NCBI RefSeq assembly: GCF_040712315.1
Contig: NC_134018.1
Location: 13,040,835 to 13,104,834 of the forward strand
Source of the DNA: Castanea sativa
Lineage: Eukaryota > Streptophyta > Magnoliopsida > Fagales > Fagaceae
Length of the DNA stretch: 64,000 nucleotides
Direction: 5' to 3'
In this document: positions 23,695 to 33,590 of the stretch, piece by piece
Layout: every line of letters begins with the position of its first letter
Position numbering within the stretch: position 1 is the stretch's first letter
Notes under the pieces: generated by a model
What the model was told of the DNA's origin: nothing
Databases searched by the model: none
Seen by the model: the letters and a program-made list of their open reading frames with translations, nothing else
Translations under genes and position numbers: made by a program

Positions 23695-24065
23695 AAATGT
23701 CTAATCAAATCTTGCTGTTGTTGAAAAGCCTTATGGATCGTAGAAAGGAAGTTAAACACGAAACAGAAGCAGCTAAGAAAGAAAGGAATCAAATCAGACT
23801 TGAGCTTTGATTTCGTTTCCTTCTTCTTCAGTTGCTTCCGTTTAGTGTTTCACTTCCTTTGTACAATAAATGAACAGTTGAGAAGATACTAAGAGAAGAT
23901 GAAATGATAAGGACGAGAAGATCGGGTGGTAGGAAGTTAGATTTTGAAAACTTAGATTTTAAGATGATATTGTGATCTGGAGAGAAGAGATGGGAAAGAT
24001 GATAATCAGAGGAAAAATCCTGCGGCAGGAGATGAACATGTAAAAATAATACTGGTATTAAATAT
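23695..24065. other. Short spacer, no gene seen
   Basis: Purine-rich sequence (GAAGATGAAATGATAAGG type) between the Copia element and the TIR element. A KKERNQ-like reading near 23780 is too short to support. Confidence 0.4.
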
Positions 24066-24477
24066 AATGCCAAGAAACCCCTGAACTTTTAAGAAGTGGT
24101 CAAGGGACCCCTAAACTTTTATTTTAGTTAATTTACTCATTGAACCTTACTTAAGAGCCAAATTAAGACATCCGTTAAGTCTCTGTTTAAATTGACTAAC
24201 ATTGCCCATGTGAAACACACATGCAGCTTGCCAAACACCCAAATTGATGGACAGAGAGAGAGGCTGTGGCTCGTCGAAATTCATGGTCCCGCTATCACTG
24301 TTCTCTTCAACGGCCGATCTTGCCACCCTTGGCTATTGCCGCCGCTAGTGGTTTCTGACAACAACTAATAAATAGAGAGAGATTCAAACAAGCTCTTATA
24401 AATCCAAAGATTGAAAACCCATCAATCGATTAACTTGACTGTGCTATGTTTGACAAAGATAAACTTGTGGTTGTGGT

Positions 24478-25861
24478 TAGGGGTGGAAGTGGGTGGGTTT
24501 GAGTCATAAATGAGTTAGGTGTGTAATTACCCATTTATCCATTTATAATCCGTTTATATATAAATTAATTATCCATTACTAACCCAACCATTTAATTAGT
24601 AATCCACCCAATTAACCCATTATAAAATTTATATTTAGCAATTTAACAAGAAATTCTCTTGTGTAAAATTATCACACCCATACTATGCAAATCATTTTAA
24701 GAACATTGAAACTAATTCACCTTTCCCTCAAAACATAAGAACACTGAAACTAACCTACAGATTTTCTTTTCTCCCAACTTTTCTTGGCAACCAAACAGAA
24801 GATAAGTTAAAAAAAAATTAATTAAATCATGAGAATTGAGGTGTCATTCTCAGTCTTTATCTACCTTGACCAAAAATATGCAAAATTGCAAATCACATAG
24901 ATTTTTCAATCCAAAACAAACTTGAAATCTCTCTCACTCTCTCACATAAATGAAAATTCTGATGCTCTGTTCTCAACTTGCTCAGTTGCTTCCTCAGCTA
25001 ACTTAGCAGCAGAAGCAACCGAAACCACTTCGTTTTCATCGAACTTGGAATTCGCTTTTACATTTCCGTCACTGAAATTCAAAATTCCATCGGAAACTTG
25101 CTCAACAAAAGAAATCTTCGATTTCGAAATAGCTTCAGAGCCTTCATTTCCTTCAATCTCTTCCATAATTCCATTTAGTTTTCCACTTTTGCTCTTTAAC
25201 TTGGAGCTTCTCTCCACGAAAACTCTAGCATCAACTTCAGAATTCGATTCCACACACGACGACTCAGACACCTCTGCTTCACTGACTTTACCTTCATTTT
25301 CCTTCTTTCTGTAATACGATCTGGTAACTCTACAAACCGGTGCATTGGCCTTAACCACAGCTCCAGAGCCTTCAATTTCACCGAGATTTCTCTTCCGCAA
25401 GTTCGAACTCGGCTTGTTCTCCGATCCAACGGAGACTCTGCTCGAATCGCATGAAACTTCACTACTGAAGTAGGAGCAAAAGCTAGAGTCCACCGGAAAA
25501 GCAAAGAACCCAGAATTCTTACAAGGAAGAGTTAAATTCAGAGATTAATAGAGAATCGTAGAGATCTGTGATAGTTTGGTAGCTGAGAAAATGCCTAGAA
25601 AATGGAGGAGAAAACAGAGGAAGAGGCGGCTGTGATGTTTTATTGTTTGTTAGGGTTTTTGGCTTTTTGTTTTTTTAAGTATTAAATTTTAAATGGGTAA
25701 TTGGGTAGCCAGTGGTTTAACCATCAAAACCTATTTAATTGAATTATCTATTTGGGTCTTATCTATTTAACCCAAATATTTAATTGAGTTGGGTCATGAT
25801 TTATTCAAATTAAGTGGGTTTTAGATGGGTTTATGGGTTTGGATAAAAATTGCCACTCCTA
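24478..25861. mobile_element. hAT-like element carrying a captured gene piece
   Basis: Termini TAGGGGTGG ... CCACTCCTA are inverted (8 of 9) and are flanked by an 8-bp duplication GTTGTGGT / GTTGTGGC (24470-24477 and 25862-25869; 7 of 8). Subterminal regions on both sides are rich in ACCCA/TGGGT words, a usual hAT feature. There is no transposase. The centre (24940-25620) is a host gene fragment in antisense orientation with what looks like a 5' leader. This is the Pack-type arrangement, a non-autonomous transposon that has captured host DNA. Confidence 0.72.
24942..25520 (-). pseudogene. Captured N-terminal fragment of cyclin SDS (SOLO DANCERS)-like
   Basis: Open frame of about 190 codons, reading from about 25520 down to a TGA at 24942. 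It resembles the N-terminal, pre-cyclin-box region of the meiosis-specific cyclin SDS. Shared features are an EVSCDSSRV-type segment, CRVTRSYYRKKENEG, the block EVSESSCVESNSE (near identical to Arabidopsis SDS as I remember it) and ENEVVSVAS. SDS works with CDKs in meiotic recombination and pairing. The cyclin box is entirely missing, so no cyclin activity is possible. No ATG opens the frame; valine GTG at 25493 follows NSGFFAFP and a stop further upstream. The sequence to about 25650 (CCTCTTCCTCTG, CTACCAAACTATC) resembles a 5' leader. The frame has stayed open, suggesting a fairly recent capture. Confidence 0.68.
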
Positions 25862-26048
25862 GTTGTGGCGGATGCTTCTAGAGAGATCTTTATTTTTCCC
25901 GATAAATATGAAGTAAATAGAGGAATGCAAGATTAACAACATACTGAATATTGATGTTTGTCCTAGCACTAGCAATGGCAGGCCATTCCAGCAGTGGAAA
26001 AAGAAAAGGCAAAACCACTTGAACAAAAAAATCAAAATGTGTGGGTTT

Positions 26049-26980
26049 GATTTGGCTTGCGATTATTCCCACGGGCCACTCATCCATAATAAGGAGAAAC
26101 ATTCAAGTTCAACATCAAAAGATATCAATACGTGATGTGATTTAATTAGTAATGGGTTTTCGGTGGAAGCCAAGAATGGCGGTGGACAAGACCAGTGATG
26201 GCGGGACCACGAAGTCTAGCGAGCTACATCCTCTCTCTCCTCTCAACTGCAATCTTTTCTCTCGGTGTTTGGCAAGTTGCACGTGCGTGTGACGTGAGCA
26301 ATGTTAATTAGTTTAAACGGAAAGTTAACAAATGTCTCAATTTGGCCTTTAAGTAAAGTTTACGAAGTAAATTGGCCAAAATAAAAGTTCAGGGGGGGTT
26401 TTTTGGCTACTACTCTAAAGGTCAGGAGTCTCCTAGCATTTTTCCCAATATAAAACAATATAAATGGAGTGTACAAAATAGCCACTTATATATTTACATC
26501 TGTAATTTCATCGTTTGATAAATGCTTACCTTTTCATTAAATATTTGTTGCCATTTCACTATTACTAAATAAAAAATTATTATCATATACCTTAGAAGAT
26601 GACAAAACTAAAGTGATGTGGATAATAATAATAAATAATTAATGCAATTATTAAGGTTGATTACATATGTTCCTTATAAAAAACGTTGATCATATAAAAA
26701 ATGGCATGATATTTTCTTACTATTTTATATTAATAGAAGTGTTACGTTTACAATATTTTCACAATATTTTTATAACAAATCATAGGTGGTAAATTGTTAT
26801 TGATTTTAATTTGAATGCACAAATTTAATCTACTTTTTTTTTTCCACCTGTAATAACCAATAACAATATGTCATTTAAGATTTGTTGTCAAAATATTGTG
26901 GACAAATCATTTCTCTTATATTAATGTTATCCAAACACTTACGATAACTTCAAAAATAGAAAATATACTTTTACACATTT
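26049..26980. repeat. Tandem unit 1 of 3 (932 bp)
   Basis: Starts GATTTGGCTTGCGATTATTC. It contains interior sequence and the right arm of the TIR element (to about 26430), then flanking DNA with a MULE-type MITE (26735-26915). The next unit starts immediately after ACACATTT at 26980. Confidence 0.92.
26735..26915. mobile_element. MULE-type MITE (181 bp), triplicated with the array
   Basis: Inverted ends AGAAGTGTTACGTTTACAAT / ATTGTGGACAAATCATTTCT, flanked by the 10-base direct repeat TTATATTAAT (26725-26734 and 26916-26925). Mutator-type elements make 9-10 bp duplications. Copies at about 27690-27870 and 28622-28802 arose by the tandem triplication, not by new insertion. Confidence 0.7.
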
Positions 26981-27934
26981 GATTTGGCTTGCGATTATTC
27001 CCACGGGCCACTCATCCACAATAAGGAGAAACATTCAAGTTCAACATCAAAAGATATCAATTCGTGATGTGATTTAATTAGTAATGGGTTTTCGGTGGAA
27101 GCCAAGAATGGCGGTGGACAAGACCAGTGATGGCGGGACCACGAAGTCTGGCGAGCTACATCCTCTCTCTCCTCTCAACTGCAATCTTTTCTCTCGGTGT
27201 TTGGCAAGTTGCACGTGCGTGTGACGTGAGCAACGTTAATTAGTTTAAACGGAAAGTTAACAAATGTCTCAATTTGGCTTTTAAGTAAAGTTTACGAAGT
27301 AAATTGGCCAAAATAAAAGTTCAAAGGGGGGGTTTTTTTGCCACTACTCTAAAGGTCAAGAGTCTCCTAGCATTTTTCCCAATATAAAACAATATAAATG
27401 GAGTGTACAAAATAGCCACTTATATATTTACATCTGTAATTTCATCTTTTGATAAATGCTTACCTTTTCATTAAAAAAAAGAAAAAGTGAGAGCATATTT
27501 GTTGCCATTTCACTATTACTAAATAAAAAATTATTATCATATACCTTAGAAGATGATAAAACTAAAGTGATGTGGATAATAATAATAAATAATTAATGCA
27601 ATTATTAAGGTTGATTACATATGTTCCTTATAAAAAACGTTGATCATATAAAAAATGGCATGATATTTTCTTACTATTTTATATTAATAGAAGTGTTACG
27701 TTTACAACATTTTTACAATATTTTTATAACAAATCATATGTGGTAAATTGTTATTGATTTTAATTTGAATGCACAAATTTAATCTACTTTTTTTTTCCCA
27801 CCTGTAATAACCAATAACAATATGTCATTTAAGATTTGTTGTCAAAATATTATGGACAAATCATTTCTCTTATATTAATGTTATCCAAACACTTACGATA
27901 ACTTTAAAAATAGAAAATATACTTTTACACATTT
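26981..27934. repeat. Tandem unit 2 of 3 (954 bp)
   Basis: Near-identical to unit 1. It differs mainly by a roughly 20-base insertion after CTTTTCATTAAA (AAAAAGAAAAAGTGAGAGCA at about 27475-27496) and by G- and T-run lengths near 27325. Confidence 0.92.
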
Positions 27935-28866
27935 GATTTGGCTTGCGATTATTCCCACGGGCCACTCATCCACAATAAGGAGAAACATTCAAGTTCAACA
28001 TCAAAAGATATCAATTCGTGATGTGATTTAATTAGTAATGGGTTTTCGGTGGAAGCCAAGAATGGCGGTGGACAAGACCAGTGATGGCGGGACAACGAAG
28101 TCTAGCGAGCTACATCATCTCTCTCCTCTCAACTGCAATCTTTTCTCTCGGTGTTTGGCAAGTTGCACGTGCGTGTGACGTGAGCAATGTTAATTAGTTT
28201 AAACGGAAAGTTAACAAATGTCTCAATTTGGCTTTTAAGTAAAGTTTACGAAGTAAATTGGCCAAAATAAAAGTTCAAGGGGGGTGTTTAGGCCACTACT
28301 CTAAAGGTCAGGAGTCTCCTAGCATTTTTCCCAATATAAAACAATATAAATGGAGTGTACAAAATAGCCACTTATATATTTACATCTGTAATTTCATCTT
28401 TTGATAAATGCTTACCTTTTCATTAAATATTTGTTGCCATTTCACTATTACTAAATAAAAAATTATTATCATATACCTTAGAAGATTACAAAACTAAAGT
28501 GATGTGGATAATAATAATAAATAATTAATGCAATTATTAAGGTTGATTACATATGTTCCTTATAAAAAACGTTGATCATATATAAAATGGCATGATATTT
28601 TCTTACTATTTTATATTAATAGAAGTGTTACGTTTACAACATTTTTACAATATTTTTATAACAAATCATAAGTGGTAAATTGTTATTGGTTTTAATTTGA
28701 ATGTACAAATTTAATCTACTTTTTTTTCCCACCTGTAATAACCAATAACAATATGTCATTTAAGATTTGTTGTCAAAATATTGTGGACAAATCATTTCTC
28801 TTATATTAATGTTATCCAAACACTTACGATAACTTTAAAAATAGAAAATATACTTTTACACATTTT
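27935..28866. repeat. Tandem unit 3 of 3 (932 bp)
   Basis: Third near-identical copy, ending at ACACATTTTTGCC near 28866, where the array stops. It lacks the insertion of unit 2, so units 1 and 3 share the older form. Confidence 0.92.
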
Positions 28867-29340
28867 TGCCAAACGTTTGAGTCTTGCACTTAAAATTTTT
28901 TTTAAAAAAAACCTCTGAGCAAATACAACTCGTGTGCAAAATGATACACTAATATATACTAATATCGAAATATTCAAGAAAAATGAAATAGCCACTAAGA
29001 GTATTCGTAGTGATACTCTCAAATTGCTATTTTTAATAATCCACACCATAAAAACACATGCTACATTGATGGTGCTATTGTCAAATACATTGATGGTGCT
29101 ATTGTCAAATTTTGTTGCAAATTTTGTCAAATACATTGATGGACTTTCAAATTTTGTTGAAAGTCCCCTATAGCTCAAAGACTACTCTCTCTCTCTCTCT
29201 TAAAAGAATGAAAGAGGTGGGTTTGCGGTGGTTGATGGATGACAGTGATAGTAGTGGCAGTGAGTTAGTGATGTAGTGGGTATGTATTGGTTGTGGTTGG
29301 GTTCTTTTTTTTGTGTGTTTTCATATGAGTTAGGTGGTTG
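28867..29340. other. Non-coding, with a short local repeat
   Basis: A TACATTGATGGTGCTATTGT phrase is duplicated at 29062-29110 and partly again near 29131. A (CT)n run lies at 29187-29200, followed by GT-rich sequence. No gene seen. Confidence 0.45.
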
Positions 29341-29345
29341 TGGGT

Positions 29346-31423
29346 TGTTGATGCCCACTTTTGACAAAAGGGCCCAATGGCAAAAGAAACCCAACAATAT
29401 GAAAAAGACGGAGAAAGAAAATAGTAAAATAAAGACTATTAGGCCAGAATGGCAAGAATAGTGGTCAACAGGACAACAAAATAATGAGTGGCCAGAAAGA
29501 AAGCAAATGGGTCGAGGAAGCTCAAGGAATGAAGTAGTAAATCCATGGGAATTGTAAGAGATGGAGAGAAAGTAAAAATGGACCGGGGAAGCTTAAGAAA
29601 GGAATTAGTAAATTCATGGGGTTGGCACAAAAACCACTAAGCCCGAAAGGTAAAGATGTGGTAATTGGGTCGGGAAAGTCCAAAGGATTTAGCAAAACCC
29701 CATGGGAGTGAAAGAGGTAAGGAAGAATGAAATGGGCTAAAGATGCCCAAAGAATGAAATGGACTGAAGATGCCCAAAGAATGAAATAGGCCGAGGAATC
29801 CTAAGGCACGGAATGGGCTGGCCCAGCAGGAATGTTGGGCAGTAAAGTCCAAAAGAAGGAATAATATAAAAAATTGACATGGCAGGTGCTTCAGCCCGTA
29901 AGCCCAGAGGTAACAACATGTAAAATGATAAGTGATATCATAGCAGGAGCAGTGCAATGGCATGATAGGAGGATTAGTCAGCCCACGAACGCAGGACAAA
30001 AGGGGACATGGGCCAAGAAAAAGGGAAAGAGCCCACATCCAAGCAATGTCCAGTCCAAAGAGAAGATGAGATGCAAAGAATGAAAGCCCAAAGGCACATG
30101 TATCATTCACGTTGCAAGAGTTAAATAGACATCAGAATGTACAACAGAATCAAACAAATCTGGAGGCAATGACAAACGCATGAGAGCTAGAAAAGCAATG
30201 GACTTAGACGGAAGTGAAGCATCACACAAGGCTTAGGCGCCACCTACCTATACCCAGCCAATACAAGAGAGGTGGGCCACGGGTCAGAGGTATGAGAGGG
30301 TGTCGTCTGGCAGTGGGGAGAAGGGGGAGCCTATTTTGGGGGTTTTTGCTCAAGCTCTTTTGGGAGAGATGTCCTGTTGGGATAATATCTCATCCAAAAG
30401 ACGTAAACATGAGTTGGAATCACTAGATGCATGCTATAAAGGTTGGTATGGGATAGGCTTAACCCTTATTTGGATGAGAGTATTAAGAGAGGTAAGAGAC
30501 AAAACAAAACCACTTTTTTTTTTTTGTTTTGGAAATGAAGCATGGCCCAGCCAACACAGTGTAGTGGTGGTGGCTGGGTAGCTGGCAGACTAGTGAGCAG
30601 TCCTCGAAGAACACCCACAACAAGCCAAAAGCGGTTAAGGGGTAAAAATGACAAATCCTGTCACAGCAGGCAGTATAAAAGGGCCATAGACGTGCACAAT
30701 GGAAGGGGGGAATAGAAAAAAATAGAGAGATAAAAAGATAAGAAGAGAAAACAGAGTAAACAAAGAAAGAAAGAACACAGAAAACCAAAAGAAATGGAAA
30801 AAACTTGAGTGATAGGAGCAAAAGCATGCATCAATAGACTACCGATTTCTCTCCCTCTCAATAGCCCACTCTCTAATGAACTAAGAACTCGAGATTAAGT
30901 CATTTAGGTCCTTTTTCCAAAGTGTGTAACTTTTATGGCAGAAACCCCTACTGAGGTTACCCACATTGGAGATTAATTCCCTTTCGGGACTTGTATCCGC
31001 TAAAAAGCTAAGCTCATTTCTTTGGCAGACGAATCTTCTTTTCTCTTGTTTTGGTTGATTAATGACTAACTTGTTATCTTACCGTTAATTTCTCTTTGCC
31101 GTGACCTTGTCACTCATAATCATATTGTTTTATCTTCATTCCTGGAGTTATTAATATATTATTGTTATTAGTAGAAAATGTTTTAGTTATCCTGCTACAT
31201 TGTGTTTCTTGTCATACTATTTGTAAAAGTCTTTCATGCCATGAGTATGTGGTACATTTAAGGCTCCTGCCAGGACACGACTGCATAAGGATGGCCTAAC
31301 TTGTGCACAAGCTGGCATAAGGTGTGTTTCAGTTAGGCTAGTCTTGACTCTCCTACTCCAAAATCACGGGCCGTGGTACAGCAGGAGCAATCCAGTCCAA
31401 AACACAAAAAAAGGCCCACCACA
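29346..31423 (+). mobile_element. Solo LTR, 2,078 bp, flanked by TGGGT
   Basis: Begins TGTTGATGCCC and ends GGCCCACCACA, with TGGGT on both sides (29341-29345 and 31424-31428). It has a TATA box (CAGTATAAAAGGGCC) at about 30674 and transcript-leader-like sequence after it, but no primer-binding site, internal region or second LTR. Its length suggests a Gypsy-type family; that class is inferred. Frames inside it (for example 29637-30110) are not proteins. Confidence 0.82.
30674..30680 (+). promoter_or_regulatory. TATA box of the solo LTR
   Basis: TATAAAA in CAGTATAAAAGGGCC, about 1.3 kb into the 2.08-kb LTR. It fixes the transcriptional orientation as plus. Confidence 0.55.
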
Positions 31424-31428
31424 TGGGT

Positions 31429-31755
31429 CTGGTAGTTGTGGTGATGGTGGTTGAATTTGGCTGTGAATTGAGATTAGATTTAAAGTTGAAATCATGTTTT
31501 GGCTTGCGATTGTGGTAGTGGGTAGGGTGGTCTAATCTAGGTTTTTTTTTTTTTTTTTGGGTGTATATTCATATAAGTTTGTATTTGATATGGGTGTGAG
31601 TTTATTTGTTGTGGTTGTGATGTTGTGGTAATGGTGGTTTATATTGGGTCGTGGGTTTGGTAGCCGTGGGTTGAAAAGAGGGAGAAGATAAAGAGACAGA
31701 GAAGAAGAGAGAGGGAAAAAATAATAAATAAATGAATAGTGTTTAATTGTGTTAT
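31429..31755. other. GT-rich spacer, no gene seen
   Basis: Low-complexity GTGGTGGTTG-type sequence and a T-run at about 31543-31558. It resembles the sequence left of the solo LTR (29220-29340), as expected for one continuous GT-rich region split by the insertion. Confidence 0.45.
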
Positions 31756-31764
31756 AAAAAATAA

Positions 31765-32137
31765 GGGCAAATTACAACTTACCCACTTATGGTTTCACTG
31801 AAATTTAAGTTGCCTACCTGTGGTTTGAAATTTGACACTTTACCCACATGAGTTTAGCTCAAGTAGAGTTCTGTAACCTACACCTATTAAAAACAGGGTT
31901 AAATTTGTAATTTTGCTTCACTTTTGTGTCTTTCTTCTAAAAAAAAAAACATAAAAATACAAGATCAAATAAGATAAAAAAGAATATAGTGGAATACTTG
32001 TATCATAGGATTTCAAACTAGAGGCAGACAACTTAAATTTTATTCAAACCTCAGATGTGTAAAGTGTCAAATTTCAAATCACAAGTAGGCAACTTAAATT
32101 TTGGTGAAACCACATGTGGGTAAATTGTAATGTATCC
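31765..32137. mobile_element. MULE-type MITE (373 bp), copy 1
   Basis: Long inverted ends (GGGCAAATTACAACTTACCC / GGGTAAATTGTAATGTATCC) and internal near-palindromic arms (TTTAAGTTGCCTACCTGTGG and its complement). The flanks AAAAAATAA / TAAAAATAA match 8 of 9. It is the same family as 39856-40237. No ORF. Confidence 0.82.
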
Positions 32138-32146
32138 TAAAAATAA

Positions 32147-32885
32147 AAGTACTAATATAGGGTGAGTTGTGAAATAATAAATTAAAATAAATAAAGTGGC
32201 TTTTTAGATCCTAAGAGCTAAATTTTTTTAGCATCTCTACCGTGAATGCCGTAAAAGAAAATTTAGAACATACTTTTCACTGATTTGCAGCAGGAAAAAG
32301 CATGAAAGGAAAGACTTTTCAGTAAAATCAATTGGTTTGATGAGAATTAGCATTCCATTTGACCATGCAACCCATAAAGCTTTTTGTTTTTCGTTTTTTG
32401 TTTTTTTAGGAGTAGAATGCAAATAAGGTTGGTTCTACCAAATATAATTGAGCAATAAACAACATGTATTGGACCAATTTTCTGTTCTCCCAACAAGCCT
32501 TGCCGGAAAATTATGCATTCTTGCACCTAAAAAGAAGCTAGAGTCTACGTACCAAAAATAAAAATAAAAACAAGAAGAAGACGTGGTCTAGTGGGTTGAA
32601 TTTAATTAGCTTTATCTTTATTCCTAAAAAATTAACAAATAGGTTAAAACCATAAATAGACAAATTTTAAAAAAAGAAAACTAGCGGATAAACTCCCCAC
32701 TGGGCACTAGATAGATACAAATTTCCTACATTACGTTTAAAACTTCCTACACCACGATTACCCCAAGAAAATTAGAGGATAAGCTCCCTACTAGATAGAT
32801 ACAAACTTCTTACACCACGTTTATTGTCACTTTGAATTAGTGTTTGCTTTCTTACTTCCAAATGTTCTGAATGAAATCATTTTTT
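32147..32885. other. AT-rich, no gene seen
   Basis: Includes a near-duplicated phrase around GATAAACTCCCCACTGGGCACTAG (about 32692) and GATAAGCTCCCTACTAGATAG (about 32778). No coding signal. Confidence 0.4.
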
Positions 32886-32889
32886 TCTT

Positions 32890-32992
32890 TTGATAATTTA
32901 AATAGTTACAATGGGGAGGAGGGATTTGAACCCTTACTTTCTTAGAAAGATCAAAAGGTGTCAATCAATTGAGTTACAGAGTTCTTGGCGTT
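32890..32992 (-). repeat. tRNA-derived SINE-like repeat
   Basis: On the minus strand TGTAACTCAATTGATTG (box-A-like) precedes GGGTTCAAATCCCTCC (box B) by about 45 bases. The spacing fits a tRNA-derived SINE. No cloverleaf tRNA can be folded from it, so it is not a tRNA gene. Confidence 0.5.
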
Positions 32993-32999
32993 ATAGATG

Positions 33000-33590
33000 A
33001 AATCTTAAGTTAATGCTAGCCTTATTACAAGTGTTTCACGTGTGCGATGATGTTCTCTTTTTCTATTTGGGTTTAGTGCCATAATTTTCCATTCATTCCA
33101 ATTTGAGGTTTACACGTTTGACCGCTAATATTACACATTTGTGAACAAATAATATGATACAGCTTGAAGTAAACCACAATTGGAATGAATTAAAATTATG
33201 ACACTAAACTCAAAAAAAGAAGAGCCACATCATATGTACAAAATGCGTGCACTTTCTACTCTTTATCTTCACATAAAACTTTTTGATTCTCCTCCCTTGG
33301 TCTTTGCTCTCTTAAGACCCAATCTTGAAAAATGGACACTTCCAATTCCCAACCTTCGTCTCTCTACAATATTTCTCTTTTCTTCCTATGGACTCTCTTC
33401 TACGAAATCCTCATAAAGACCTACAAATCTTTCAAAGAAATCTCAATAAAGGGATTGTTCACATGCCCAAACCAACCATCAATGAAACTTATTCCACAAA
33501 ATAGTGAGAAACCCATGCCACAAAATCAAAACCTTCAAAGAAATTATCAACCTAGCAGATTCAAACTAGCAATCACAAAGAGACAAACAA
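33000..33590. other. Unassigned stretch with an open frame of unknown merit
   Basis: An open frame at 33332-33721 (129 codons) begins MDTSNSQPSSLYNISLFFLW and has one hydrophobic segment near its start. It runs past 33590 into LTR-like sequence, so its second half is unlikely to be real. I recognise no family. Confidence 0.25.

Larger units (their letters stand above)
24066..26430. mobile_element. Terminal-inverted-repeat element hosting a nested hAT
   Basis: About 250 bases at the left (24066-24310) match the reverse complement of about 26180-26430. Shared words include CCTAAACTTTTATTTT / AAAATAAAAGTTCAGG, GCCAAATTAAGACATC / AATGTCTCAATTTGGC and GCTTGCCAAACACC / GGTGTTTGGCAAG. The arms are diverged (roughly 75-80% by eye), and I could not fix the outermost bases or a target duplication, so the class (MULE or other) is open. 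The interior carries the hAT-like element at 24478-25861. The right half belongs to the triplicated unit starting at 26049. Confidence 0.6.

Noticed and set aside
24942..25493. 183-codon frame as a functional host gene
   Set aside because: No ATG at the start, no cyclin box, no further exons, and it lies inside a transposon with its own target duplication.
29637..30110. 157-codon minus-strand frame
   Set aside because: Low-complexity repeats (FHSLGIFSP) inside a solo LTR with flanking TGGGT; no protein family.
32890..32992. tRNA gene from box A and box B matches
   Set aside because: No cloverleaf can be formed. The same holds for 4803, 14766 and 52890; these are SINE-type repeats.
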